Assembly: GCA_032209605.1 (NCBI GenBank)
Contig: JASFXZ010000009.1
Coordinates: 12,325,553 to 12,389,552 of the forward strand
Direction of reading: 5' to 3'
DNA length: 64,000 nucleotides
DNA from: Mactromeris polynyma
Lineage: Eukaryota > Mollusca > Bivalvia > Venerida > Mactridae
Shown: positions 24,801 to 39,800 of the stretch, piece after piece
Layout of the letters: every line of letters starts with the position of its first letter
Position numbering within the stretch: the stretch's first letter is position 1
The notes under the pieces: generated by a model
What the model was told of the DNA's origin: nothing
Seen by the model: only the letters and a program-made list of their open reading frames with translations
Database searches by the model: none
Position numbers and translations under genes: made by a program

Positions 24801-27800
24801 ATCGCATATTGATATAGGTGCAAGTGTACTATGGACTCGAAGCTCTCTCCTTTCTAGAGCAATGTTTTGCACTAACCATCTATATAGCTTGTGAAAAATA
24901 TATGCCTGGTGTTGATACTGTAACTACTCTTGTATCAAGTAGGACAGATATTAGTATTACACTTGCTTATATACAATCAAAATTAGTGTTGACGATGTTG
25001 GCCAATCCGTCTAGCCTAGTTTTGTGTATTGATGCAGTGTTAGCTGTTAATTCCATACTAATGTCTTTCACTAATTTGTACTTGCTGGTATTATTTAAAA
25101 CTCACTGCTGCTTTTGGGCTACAAAGTACCATGAATAAGAAAAATTCTTCACACTGCTTTTTTATCTTATCATTGTGAATAAACTGTTTCCATGGAAACG
25201 TGGCTGATTTGTATTCATACTTTATAAAATTTAGATTCACTAACAATAGATAATCTTACGTATATCAGATAACCCTGTGTTCGTTCTAACATGAATAATG
25301 GTTATAGAATTTCTCTTATATTTTAATAATAATCATCAAATTATGAAATATTTCCCAAGTTCAGTCCTGGCACATATGTTCTCGAGATATTTCGCATGAC
25401 AAACATTTGGTTTCTTGTTAAATGAAAACTATTCAATTAACAGTCTTACAATTGTAAATGGTGTGTGTGTGTGTACGTATAGTTTACATTGAGCTTCTTT
25501 GTGATCTATAGCTCAAAGCAAATGTTCTTATAAAATTGTGTTTGATGTGAGTCTCAGATGTAGATTACTAATGAAACTTTGAGAAAGATGGTCAAATAGA
25601 GAGTGTTAATATATTTTGGCAATAAATACTCATTTGTATAAACTATTTGGTTCAAATTTGATAAGTCTTAATGAAATGTAGAATGTGGATGTTTATTGCA
25701 TGAAATTGAGACGGAATTTTTCTAACAAACTTATTATATTCTCACAACATTATGCACGACGGGAAATTATAAGGTTCTGATTAACCATATACTGTTCAGT
25801 ATCTTGCTGTATACTTTCATTTATAATCAAATTATATTATAAAACTTGCCATAGTCATATTTACATTGTAGCCTTCTGTAGTAGCATGTATTGTTGTATA
25901 AACAACATTCATTTAATATTATAACAATACGTTTTGATATTAGTGTGACTGAAGAATTTAATGTTTTGTTATAAATTATCACAATTGGAAGTTATTTGGA
26001 ATATCATTCCTTTCAAGAGCTCTCAAGGTCATTGGTCGAGTACAAATACTTGGCAGGCCACCTCATTAACTCAGTCGGTAGAGCACTTGACTGGTGTACT
26101 GTGTGGCATTTGTGCTATGTGGCAAGTTGACCAATGATAATGCATCCAAAGGCAGTTGTCTTCCCTTGCTTATTCATATGAGGAAGTTGTCACCTGCTTA
26201 TATAAGAGAAGTTTAGTACTGGTTGGTAATCCTGGAACACTGGTCAACTGACCACACTTCATGACCAAGATACTGGTCAACTGACCTCACTTCATGACTA
26301 AAATACTGTTCAAAAAAGGAATAACACTCGTGACAATCAATACTCTGCTGTCTAGAATGGGGCATATAAAACTCTAGGTTAATATACAAATGACTTATTG
26401 AACAATTGTCACATAGTGATTGTATCAGGGTTGATGTTGTACTAAGAGAGTATTCATGGTAGGCCATGCATTATTAACTAGGAGAAGAAATTTCTGTGGA
26501 CGGGAAACTTTACTGAAATATTTTAATGACAATACTAGGTGTAGTTTGATTGCTATTTTGCTGTAGGATTGTTGAAATGTCTGTATATTCTTGATGTAGC
26601 TGTTTATGTGCAATTTTAACGTAGATAGCATATTTATTATTTCCTTCTGCATTCAAAATCGTTACAAAAAAATATAGGTGATTAAATGCTGTGAACTTAA
26701 TAGTCATATGTTAGTTATTTCTATTGTCTACATTTATAGAAGGCTTATTTTGTAGATCTTTGTATCATGTACATATCACAGTAGAGCAGTGTTAATATAC
26801 TAGTTGTATGTGTGTCCAACCTTCCACTACCCTTAGTTTCATTTCATTTCACAAATTGGAAAAAATAGTATGACGCATCTACATATGTTTTTTTTATGAA
26901 TTCAAGATACGCACACATGTATATGTATATATCTGATTGACTCCATTTTAATTTTGGTAGAAGATTATTATCCTGAGATTTGAACTGCATATGAAATTAT
27001 TTTGATTTAATTAATTATATCAAAACTTTGATGCAAATTGTCTCAACTCACTTTTAGTAAAGAGCAGTAACATTCACTTTGTATCAAACCCTCATTGAGT
27101 AATAAATGATTCAAATGTATAATTATGATTATCATATAAATATATCTCAGTCATATTGTCTTAAAAATTTCATATTTAATGTAAATAATACATTGTTGAC
27201 CATCATTTGTTCTAAAAAAAATCAGTAAAGAGTTCATGGTTGATCTCTACAGAATGAAAACATGCTCGCAATAGAAAGTGTTATTGTACTGTATTCAGAT
27301 TTTGTGTAAATCATTAGTAAAGCTTTTTGTATAAGACTACCTAGCTTCACTAAAAAAAAATTGACAAGTAGGAATTTTTGTACTGTTGTGTTTCGAGAGT
27401 TGTTGCAAAAGTATTGTATGTCAAAACTGCTATTATACTGCATCTGAGTTACACTAGTTTTGCCACAACCCTCCATGACCGTCAATTTACTGTATAAGTA
27501 CAAGATATTGGTTATTTTTGATAGTTACTAATGTGGACATATACTGATTACAGGAGCTCAAGTTGATAGCTGTGATAAAGTTGGAAATACACCTCTACAT
27601 ATAGCTGCTAGATACGGCCACGAGTTACTGATAAATACACTGCTGGAGAATGGATCTGATCCTACAAGGTATGGTGTACAGGATTCACTGGTGTGATTGG
27701 TCTTCTACTGCTGCTGCATTATATCTCAGACTTAAGTCAAACTTGTACATGTTGTAACAGGGTGAAAAAAATACATGCATATTCTTATCTTTGGCTCGGA

Positions 27801-30800
27801 TCTATGTAACAATGTTGTACATGCTTCATTGTTGTGATTGATAATTTCTTCTTGAACAATTTCAACATTGTAGGGTGTACATGTTTCAGAAGTGTGGTTT
27901 AAATGCAATACTAGTACTTTTGTACGATACATGCTCTTTTCAATCTCATTGCACAAAAGCACGTACAGTGGAAACATTGTTCATCATTCATTCGATTTCA
28001 TCGGGTCCAAAGTTTTATTTCAAAAAATAACTCATTTCAATTCAACGTGCATAAGAAGATACATTGGGACCTGATATTAATTTCGAATACCGATTGAAGG
28101 TTGTCACATAAACAAAGTCCTATTGCATTATGTTATCTTTTTCTTGACTGCTGAAAGAGATATCAGTATACTGATTAACTATAGTGCAATTGGATATAAA
28201 TTTTCTGCCAATTTTTGTTTACTACCGGAAATGTTGCCTCACCTTCGAGTTAGTACCTTGCTACATACGTCATTATTGCATCCTCTTGTAATCTTGTTGG
28301 CATCTATAATAGTGAAACATTCTGATTGGCTCTCTTAACTTCAAATATTTATTGACTTGTATCCTTTCAATGTGTGGGAAAAAATAAAAAGATAATTGTT
28401 CGATAAAATTGCTCTGTTTTGTATAAACATGATTGACTCTATTTCGAATAACCATTGGCAAAACTTAGATATTGAAATTGAATATTTGTATATATTTACA
28501 GACGTGGTGTTTATGGTATGTTGGCGATACATGTAGCAGCGTTATACGGTCACATGGATTGTGTGAAAAAATTGATATCTGTGATGCCTGACCTTGATCT
28601 CAATGTACCTGATGATTGTGGTAGAACATGTTTACACGCTGCGGCTTGTAGCGGGTAGGTCAACTTGGACATATGTAGATCACATTGAGATTGCACATAT
28701 TTTGTCTATTTTTGTTTAAAAAAAATTTACTGATCGTAAAACAAGGTCTTGCAAGTTATACTAATCATTCTTGATGACTAATAATTGGGTTACTAACCAC
28801 AACTTGTGTGCCACTCAATTTGGGGCTTGAACTCTTGACCTTCAGGTTTTGAGGAGTTGGACCCTCAACCGCTATTCCTCCCTCCTAATTAGATTTTAAT
28901 CTTTTCAGTTATATTCTTGTGAGTCTTAATTGAAGCTGCAACAAAGTGTAATATGATGTGACCTTGAGCTTTTGAAGTGTCTGGTCTTCATGGGAACATT
29001 AAAGTATTGAAAGAGCATTTAATCGTAGAGTAGTCAAAATCTTCTACTGTTCATAAATAAGATTCTCTGTAACTGAATGTATGTACAGATTATCTTTAAA
29101 CTGTTGTGGGGTTTGAAATAGTGAAAAATTGCTAAAAATTGTTGAAGTTTACCAGTATGCATGATTTGAACTGTTTATTGACAGGAAAACAGACAATGTT
29201 GAGATGTTAATAACAGGTGGGGCCAACGTCAATCAGGAAGATACTGCTGGAAGGTACAATATTCACCTTTTTTTCCAGACTAGTAAAGTTTTGTCAAGAA
29301 GATGGTGACACTTTGCAAAAATGTTAAATGTTAATGAGTTTTGTTACAAGTCATGGACAAGTATGTAAAAATATATCTCTGAGCGAGGACCTTAAGCTGT
29401 GTGATGTTTTTCTTACTCTCTCGATATGCAAAGTTTACTTCTTACACAGTATGCTCTAGAACCATGAATGAAACGTTTCCTTTTTGACGAGCTTAAGTGT
29501 GAACTTAAGTCATTCAAAATTCATCATTTCTAAATCAAATTTATTGAATTTAAAATCTTGGTTGAGCCGAAAGACCGAAGCATGTTTGTGAACCAGAGAC
29601 AAAGTAATTCAAGTGCATGTGTAGTCTTGTTACCTCACTCATGGCGAATGACTTCCAAGACTTGTCAGACATTCCAAGGAATGCAAACTTGTCAGACTGA
29701 AAACATGTTGTTAAAAATTACGTTTGTTAGGCAAAGTAAACATACAGTAATTACCTATCACATTTAGCATACATGCATTTATACTTAAATGTGACTTTGG
29801 AAGCAAAGGGTCAAAATAAATATCTATTTTTATTTTTTGTTCACTATCATTCAGTATCATTCATATTCTACATATCGTAAATTCAAGGGGAGTTACACGC
29901 AAAATAGCGGAATTGGGGGTTGTCAACATAATTCCATTGACAATGCACGAAATATTAAGATATTGAGTCGAATCGTACCGCATTGAACTTGAAAAAGAAT
30001 TTTTTCCAGAAATGTCCATTGACAATTGTTTATAACGCCAAATTTGTGAGTTTCCCCAGAAAAGAACTTTTTTTCCATTTTCTGACAGGATTTCGTGCGG
30101 CTATAGGACCGCTTGTTTCAAAGTGAAAGTTAACAAATCAAAAAGAAATGAGCAAATTTTGGCGTATTTCGATAAATAACGTTTAAAAATTATGAATAAC
30201 TTTAATATTCACCCATGCAATGCCTTTTTGACAACACAATCATAGTTTAAATGTCCGAAAGACAAACAAATGTTTAGACAATCGGTGCGCGTAAGAAGAT
30301 AACATTGTGTAAACAGTAACGGATGTTGTAAAGCCCGTCCGTACCGTAGGGTGTCGGACATACGGTCTGACGCACAGGCCTTCTGCATCGGACCTGGCCG
30401 TTTGAGTTTTTATCGGTCAGGTCCGACTGTCTGATGGGTATTCACCATGACTGTTACCTATATTTGATTTTTCATTTCCTGTTTGGGGAATATTTGAGGG
30501 TAATATAACTCTTACTCAACCATTTAAACATCAGCTGTCTGCTCAATGTTTCATTTCCATAGGTTGATATTTCCTGTGCTAAACAATGACGTCACACCAG
30601 AAGTATACCAACTATCGATATTTGCCACACCTGGAAGTTTGCAAGATGTTGTATTTTGGCTCTCACATTGTCCATATATATTTATATACAATGTAACGTT
30701 GTGACTATATTTAGCGGTATATGCAATACTTTGATATATTTCGCAGATACCCGATACATTATGCTGCAGCCAATGTACACCATGGTTGTGTGCTGTCACT

Positions 30801-33800
30801 GCTGAATGCTGGGAGCGCTGTCGACATACAAGATCATGCAGGATGTACACCGTTACACTTCGCTGCTGCTGCTGCTGCTGATGATGATGCTAAGTAAATT
30901 ATTTCTTTTTTTCCTGACAATTTAAAATGTGTAAGCTACAAACAGTTCTGTATTGTTTCCTACGTAAGCAATTTTTTGGACTTAAGACAGTTATTCACGT
31001 TTACTCACTGGCCAAAAGTCAAGGGCTGTAAAGTTTTATGGATTATTCTATTTGTATAATTGTTGTGCATTGTGTTGTGAAAGATAAAATTATCTATATA
31101 TGTTAATATTTATATTACAGAGTGTTGGAATTGTTGTTGAAGCATGAAGCACGACCCGGTATTTCAGACAATCAGGGCTATAATGCTATACACTATGCAG
31201 CTTTAAAGGGTCACAGATTGGCCCTAGAGATGGTAAGCACTGTCAGTCATAAATATTTCCCTATCATAAAGAGTCCATGATTTTAGAATCAATGTCCTGT
31301 ACTGGATATCTAATTCTTTGAAACTGTCTAAATTTTGCAAAGTTATTTCAAAGCAATTCAAAATTCCTATGAATAGTAAGTTCAAGACAGTGTCATGATA
31401 GGAGAATGCATTTCCTTTATGAATTGAAGACAGTGAAATAATCCAAATGGTAAAAAAGGGCCAACTTATTGAAACACGGTACTCTCAGATTCACTGTGGT
31501 CGACTGTAGTCTGCTTACTACTTTTTTATAATATATATATAATATACAGATATACAATACAAGTAACCTTAAAAAAATGACCTCTCATTTACACTTGTAT
31601 GCTATCAATATAGAGTGAGATAGAAATCCAGAAGTAAAGGATTCATACTTGCAGTATGATGATATTGTTGGCATACAGTGTTCCACATTTACAAGTTCTC
31701 TCTATTTACAGCTACTAGATGTATCAGCTATCAATCTAGTGAAGGGTGACGCTCCATATTCACCTGCTCATCTTAGTGTAAGTATACAACATAGTATGAT
31801 CACATGATTAGACTTGCAATATTATCTCTTGGTTTCTGTGGATCCTTCCTCACTGAACAGTTATGTATCACATGCCAAAATAAGTTAAGTGCATTTTTAA
31901 TTTTATTGTCATACAGTGTGTATGATGTTTATATATTTGATTTTTCGAAATCGTCTTGATGTCAATATCCTGTATTAAAAATTTGTATATTGAACATAAT
32001 TTTGGTTGACTAGAACTACGCTTTACTTGAACTAACTTAGTCAGTCATGATGAGTTGAGCCACTGAGCGTCCACTGTGTAAAGAAGTTCCTACGGAAGTT
32101 ATTTCTTCTTTACCTAGCACGGTTCAAGGAATGTTAGTTGTCGGATGTCTTATTACTTTATGTCATTCTATATGTAAGTTTATTCAATGATTTGTGTACA
32201 GTTAACTGCTTGTTGATGTATGTATATGTTGTTTTCAGGCGTCTAGGGGACATAATGAAGCATTACATGTCTTACTGGCTTGCATTATGAACCTTGATAT
32301 ACGAGATGTGAATGGTAAGTTGAGATGACATTATTCGTTAGTAAATATATTTGTGTTAATGTTATGTAGAATATAAGACCAAAATAGGCATAATACTAAG
32401 AGTGAAACTGGGATGGCCACATTCACAAAACATGGCTTTGATTCATAGGGCCCGTTTCATAGACGATCTTAAGACGTATCTTATCTTAACTTCTATCTTA
32501 CGTTAACTTAGCGAGGAAAATGCGTTTCATGAACGTTGTCTTAGCTAAGATTATCGTAGAAATTGTCGTAACTTTACGAGAACGTCAAACCTCTCTTAGT
32601 ACGCTCAAACTATCGTAAGTGTCATGGCCGCCCCCACGATTCTACGGTTCAAGTCGAATTTTCCAAAATATGCCGCGAATTAAGCGAGAATAAGCGGCTA
32701 AAAGAAGGGAATTGCGTTGAAACAGGTTAGTGAATTAAATTAATGTCTTTTATAGTAGTGTGTGTCCCTAAATTGTTTTTCTCACGATAATGTCATCCTC
32801 TCAGCCCGCCGACCTTGACATATGAAAGGTTGACGAGAAAAGAAAGCAAATCTCCAAGCATTCTGTTGAAAGACCTGTAAATAGCTATGCTGATTGTGTC
32901 GAAAGATCAAACGTATAAGGTTATTTAGTTCATATATCTCTTTATAACATTAAGTATGCCTCAATTTGATGATTTTAAGGATGTGTGTGGACCTTTGCTT
33001 TTCCGTTTTTAACAAATCTACTTTCAGTTTCGATTAAATATTTGCTTCCAAAATACCGTTTTGCCTGGGACAAGGCAAAATGCATATTCGATCATAGGTT
33101 TTGCAAACTCTCCGTTAGTGTTTATTTATTTATTTGCGCTTGCTACTACACTTAATTCGATTTAGCACAAATACTATTCGAACTAAACTAGGAGTAGGAA
33201 TATCCATACAAATTTCACATGACAATTTTAATAACAGTAAACACTGTTACGACTGTAATTTATTAACAGTTAAACTTGTTTGTGCTTCTTCAGGTTTTCA
33301 GTATGCCATACCTGTGTACAAGATGTGACTATGTGACATTGTCAACCAAATGAAATAGAAGGATGTATTTGCATGTTCGATGTAAAGTCAAAACTTATAT
33401 ATTATCCAACATGTTCTTTGGGATTTGTGACATCATGCATGACTATGACGGAACCTGATAATGCATCCGAAATTCCACATAAAAGAAGTCGGCATGAATG
33501 CCTAGTTTTGAGGTCCACACTTAACTTGCTGCATGTAAGTGTTACTATATCTATATGTCATGTAAGATTATGACCCTTGGGGGTTATACTATAACCCATT
33601 TGAGTCCTAAATGAAATTTATTTGACACTTAACAATTTAGGTCCAGTAATGTCTTGGATTTAATACATATATACAGACTTGCCTATACATTAGGTTTATC
33701 AATGCATTGAATGTATGATGAACACAATTTAATACCATGAGCTGCAAAACTTATGCAACCAACATTTAGAGGCTCACAGGGAATACTGGGCTTGCCCAAC

Positions 33801-36800
33801 TGTGTTGCCTCTTTAAATAAAGTCTTATTATTATTATAATATCCATTAAAAGATACCTATGTGGACTTATTTATCTCTTGTTCTACTCTTTACACACCAA
33901 GTGTCAAGTAAGTGAGCTATTATTCAAATTGTTCACACGGCGATTGAACGCTTGACCTTCAGCACTCAAACCCGACAATACCATATGAGTAATTAATCAT
34001 GAGATTTACATAATTTTCCCAATTATTCAGTGAACATGACATTGTATAATACAAGTTACAACCGCATACCATTATTTTGTTTAACTTTTTTTATACATTT
34101 ACCAATTTCAGAAGTGTTTGCTTGATATGATTTTTTAACAGATTCTCAATCAAGTTCTTATTGCACATTAATGTCTATGAAAACCAAGCTTCCAAGTTAT
34201 TAACTGTAATTCTGTTTTCTTTTATTTTGCAACAGTGCTGAGGAAAGATCATTGGCAGCTGAGAATTGTTTGACTGTATACCATCTTTGAATCCAGTGGT
34301 GAAGAACAGCCTGTAGTGATAATTGATTAATGAATTATCTCCAAATCTGATGCAGTTTTTAAGACATGAAAAAGTGCAGATCAATTTATGATTATGTATT
34401 GGAGGTTTTTTTCTTCATACATAAAGTTATTTTGTTCACATTATACTGTTATATTCATATAGTATATACATTGCAGTGTCACTGTTACTGGACAGTTGAG
34501 AATTTTGACATGTGTATGTAAATCATATATCATGTGCCTGAAATTATTTCAATTTATTTTTTGTGTTGTAATTATAGATAAAACACAGTCAGTATGTTAA
34601 GCTTTGCCATTACTAGGACACATTTCTTTGGTACCTTTTCAAAGCTTTTAATATTGGTAGTAAAACAGTATTAACAATACACAGGTCAAACTTTTGACTT
34701 TATCTATATGAGACATAGTAAAAATTATTGCTTTAATAAAATCTAGGCCAAGTTTGAAACTGGGTCATCTTGTTAATACTCGACTCTGTAGGTCACACCT
34801 CTGACACGATCTTGTTGAAATTTGCTTAGAATGTTTGTCTTTACAGACACTTGTTCAAGTTTGATACTGGATCATTTCCGATCATGTGTTTGTCTTAATG
34901 AAATGCAAATCAAATGTGGTACTGGGTCATGTGGGGTTAAAAAATAGGTCACGAGGTCAAATCATTGAAAATCATCATGTACTCTCTTGATGCCAACACC
35001 AACATGGCAATGTGCTCAGATGAGTGATATAGGGTCATCATGGTCCTCTTGTTTGATTCTTAATTCAATTTCTCATTTGCCTTGTATATGATATAAGCAC
35101 AGTAATATCATCTTACACAAAATAATGTATATATGTAAAATGATGCTATACAGTATTTCCCCCCCCCCCCCGACATTAAATTTCAATCTATGTCATGCTA
35201 TGAACACATTTTCTCTTGATTTATTTGGTAATAATTATTTTTGAAATTCAGCTAATAAATCCAAATATGTATAAAAATTGTTGTTGCCTTTGAAGTCATC
35301 GTAATTGTTGAATATGCATTTCAAAGAACAATCTATCTAGTTAACATTCATTAAAATATACTTATTTTTTTATCATTAAAATGTACTAAAGAACTTACAA
35401 ATGATATTACAAACCATACTTTTTGCAAGCTTTAAATTGTAAAACTAAAAGTGTTTTGTTGTGCTTTTCAATAAAGGATCTAAATACCAGTAAAATGTGC
35501 CAAGCCCTTCATTAGCAATTTAGCAACCTTTGACAGTATATGGTGGTCATTTGGGTCAGAACTGTGTCTGAAAATCATGACATCATGCATGACACTTTAT
35601 TTTGTGCATCATGTGTTAAGATTAATTGTAATTTCAATGATATTTTAATACAAGACATTATGTGCTTATATTGAATAGTAAGAAAAAAATAAAGGATACA
35701 AATACAGAAAAACTGGATATTTGTCTTAGTCACATTTTTCCTTTTATTATATTCGTGGTACAACAAAAAATGCACCAAGTCATCATCTTCCTTTAAAATA
35801 AATTGTACATTACATAAAATGAAATCACAATCACAGCTCTTGCTCCTTAATGTCAATAAACTTCAGTGTCTAAAAATGCACACTGAAGTAGTTCACTTGC
35901 CCTCTCATTGTTCACCTATGTGAATGGCATTAGTTACATAACTTATACCAGTGTTAAAATGGCCATTGTCTTGGCATGGCTAAACAACATGTCTGCTTCA
36001 CTGTTTGTCCTCTTTGATTCTCCTAGTTATTCATTATGGTCGACAAGGCCATTCCTTGAGCCTCTGTTCCCTTACGTATGTACCTTTGCACCTCCTCAAG
36101 TGCCTTATGTTTTGTAGATTGTTTTCCCGTAGGTCTGTGTGAAGATGCACTGTCTTGGAGCGTTCCCTGTAGCAACTTATTATCTCCCTTTTGTCAGTGG
36201 TTAGGCAGTAAGCGCTAGAACATTGAACTAGTTGGTAATTAATCTTTTACTCTAACACCGGGCTGTTCCATATGATGAAAGAGGGCCTGGGATGGTCTCA
36301 GTAATTCAATATACAGCTCCAACCACCTCTCAGTCATGTGTAAGGTGCATTGCTGAAGCTATACCCTTGCGTATGGAGAACACAGGTGAAGTATCTGGAA
36401 TAAAATCAAATAGTGTATTGAAGAAGACACATTTTGGACAACAAACTACTGGTGTGAAATATAATGGATACTGTGCATTTTGTCAAAACTGGTTATTTTA
36501 CTTATGAATATGTTGCACTGTCATTTAGGTAAGACTCAGCTATGTATTTGATAGCATTGGTTTCATAATACTCATTCAGAGGACTGAAATATCTGCATCA
36601 ATTCTTTGTATCCTTTAATAAAAATTGACTGTTTTAGAGGTCAGTGTCTGTTATGGGTTTAAATAATAATACTCTGGTGATTTTGACAGCAACTGGACAA
36701 TAACAATACTGGCAAATTATCAACACTGATCTACAAACTATATAGGTTTTAACTTAAAGAAATAAAACAAACATTAGTATGAAATAATTGTATGAAAACC

Positions 36801-39800
36801 AGTTTTGCCCAGTGGCATATCACACACACCCAAATATTATTATGTTGGTAAAGTCTGATTGTGTATAATTTTTGAAAAGTGGTCATACCAAACAGTTGGC
36901 AAAATTGTACAGTATTCTTTTGATATGCATAACCATAATAAATACTAAGTTACCTTCACAAATCCAAAACCTTTCATTTCTCAAATAATCACAACATTGT
37001 CTTGCCAACTGTAATAGATGGTACCATGCTGGTCATTTGCATGTGTCACAACCAAACTCTGAAAGATACAAATTATATGAACATGTATGCATTTAAAGTT
37101 TATTTTAATAATATTGTACCATCTCCTACATGCCATCAGTAGTGTTGGGTATTAGCCACCAAAATCATTATCGATAATCCAAATACCACAATTGACAGTA
37201 CAACCGGTTTATGGGTTTTCTTTTTTGACTGGATTTTCACTGCAGAAGAACCACTTTTCAAACATTCTTACCTTTCAAACAGAAACAACAAATTTAACAG
37301 TCTACATGTACAGTATTATAATTATATCACAAACTTTAAACTAAAGTAAAATGTTCACAATTACACCAAAATTGCTGAGGCAATGTATATTTAACTTTGA
37401 AATGTTCACTGAAAATCTGTGTTACTTAAAATCAGTGTTACTTAAAATCTGTAACATAACAAGATTATAAAAGTTCTGAATTAACTGCAAAAGTGACCGG
37501 ATCATTAAACTGTTGAATGAGTAAGGCTGTATGAAAGTAAGAAATCAAATAGCATTTTACTTTGCTTGTAATACATGTACTATATTAATGTACATAATTA
37601 AATCACAACAACATGTACATGACTTGTGTTTAAGTATGTAATATACATAGATTTCACCAATTTGTATATACTAAACACTCTTGGAATGGTATTATATGGA
37701 GAAATGAAACTACAGAATATTGTCATTACACTCGATTCATTTTGCCTTTAGTTTGTAATAATTAAGTATACATCATTAGAGGACAGCACTGTGTGTGGGT
37801 ACCGCCTGCATGTCATTCTGTGTTTGGTACCCATGGCAAAAAGTAACAGAAATAAATAAATTAACTTGTAATCAGCACATTAATAATTAAACAATAAGCT
37901 ATATCACAACACAACAATTTTAAGACTTCAAACATATGTTTAAGCAATTTATGTAGTGTCAATTTTGTTCACTATTTTCTGTGCAAATTCAACACAAGAT
38001 AAACAAATTGATTACAAGTTGAGCCTGATGGCAAATTGGCCAGACACCATGTAGTGGTCAATGACCATGCTAGCCTTGAATGGGGTTGTGTGTCAAGCTC
38101 CACATCTTCTACATTTTTTCCCTTGATCTATTCTAATGTATCAAGGGGCGGAGTGTATGGGGTAAAAGCCACCTGTTTAACTTGGTCAGTAGCACTATGT
38201 GCTGGTGGTAGAGGTAAACCAATTAATATTATGTTTAGGACAGTGTTTTTATTCTTTCAAATTGTCACCGTTTCCTAAAAATTAAGAAAATCAAGGGAGA
38301 AATGAGCCCGATGTGGGGTCTGATCCCTTAAGTACTTGTACGGCACCCTGTCGACTGAGTTAACCCGGTGACCGTCTAACTACAGAAACACTGAATGCTC
38401 GGTAACATGAGTCATGACGTCATCACGGTCGTGAGTTATACTTAGAAGTTAGATCGTCAAAATGAGCTGTAAAAATATACTATTATGGCATACAAACCTG
38501 TAATGCATCCAGCTGACATCATAAAAACATGTGCGAACTATAAATCAGTACTTTAAGTTAATTCATCCGCACGAAACGTCCTTAGTTGTTAATTCGCCAT
38601 CAACTAGAAATTATTCCGGGTTTTTGGCGGCCATGATGGCAGGTGCTCGATCCGTATCACGTGACTATAATACAGACGGTGTCGCAGTTTTTCTCGAACT
38701 TACGACAAAACTTATCTTAGCTAAGATAACGGAGTTACGACAGCGTCTATGAAACGCAAAAAACTTATCTTAACTATTATCGTAAGTGCGGAACTTACGA
38801 TAAAATCTTAGCTTAGCTAAGATATGTCTATGAAACGGGCCCATAGAGTACAAGACAAAATAAACCCCAGGGGGGCGTTTTATCAAGATGTCGTAGCTAC
38901 GACATGTCTTATCTTAACTCCAGAACTTACGACAAATAAATAAGACATCGTCAGACCGTTTTATCAACGGTGTCGTAACTCGAGTGTCGTAGCTGCGACA
39001 AAATGTTGTCGTAAGACGGTAAAAATCGGGACGCCGTCTAAAATACGACACTTCCGGTGCGTCATTCTCCCACGCACCTGTCAACTTCGCGTCGTCAATG
39101 TAAATAGTTAACATGAAACGGACTTTTTAAACGCTTATATATCTGCGATTATCGGAGAAACTTAGGTAGATAAATTTATAAAGTTATCAGAATACATACA
39201 ACATGGAACAAAAATATGTAAATGACGACAGATAGACGAATAAAACATGAAAACCACTGCCGATTCACTTTAACATAAGCACTTCAAAAATGTATAATTT
39301 TTTTGTGGATCCGATCTGAATAGCACGGATATGTGAATGTACTTAAGCTGTTCACGATATATATCTCATGAAAATAAAACTGTAATTAACATGACTAAGA
39401 ATACTGGTGGTTGTAATCATTCATCAATGTAAATAAGAGGAGCATAATTATTGTGTCTAGAAGATGTATGTATGCATCAAGGTAGTTAAGGTACAAGTAG
39501 ATAAAGGTATATTCCCGTCACTAGAGTTCATTATGAATATTATACAGATGCACACATGTGTTGTTGACATTAACAATGTATTTCAGCCCTTGTGATTATG
39601 TTACTTTATCCTGATGAGCCTCATATGGGTCATATATAGTAATGGTCACAACTTAACTCCACATGTGTACAATATTAATTTCTGCAATTAAATATATATA
39701 TAGGCCTACATCTTAATGATTAAATCTTTGTTTTATGTATATGACTACACTACACTGTGTATTCAATAGAATACCCATCTTTCAGCTTGGTAGTATTTAC

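Larger units (their letters stand above)
32448..38842. mobile_element. Long TIR DNA transposon, 6.4 kb, non-autonomous
   Basis: Ends are perfect 17-bp inverted repeats (GGGCCCGTTTCATAGAC ... GTCTATGAAACGGGCCC), flanked by the direct repeat ATA (32445-32447 and 38843-38845). Both ends carry subterminal TTAGCTAAGAT palindromes and cgtaag motifs. The 3-bp duplication and TIR style suggest PIF/Harbinger, but no transposase domain was recognised. A short ATGCCGCGAATTAAGCGAGA frame near 32672 and an ATGGCCGCC start on the minus strand near 38634 could be remnants of its genes. The interior holds other repeats (34791-35055, 35985-36205, 38285-38380), so it has been colonised or is composite. Confidence 0.75.

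Noticed and set aside
26045..26120. Possible genuine tRNA gene
   Set aside because: The A box is good but the B box and acceptor stem do not form; continuation into a shared core marks it as a SINE.
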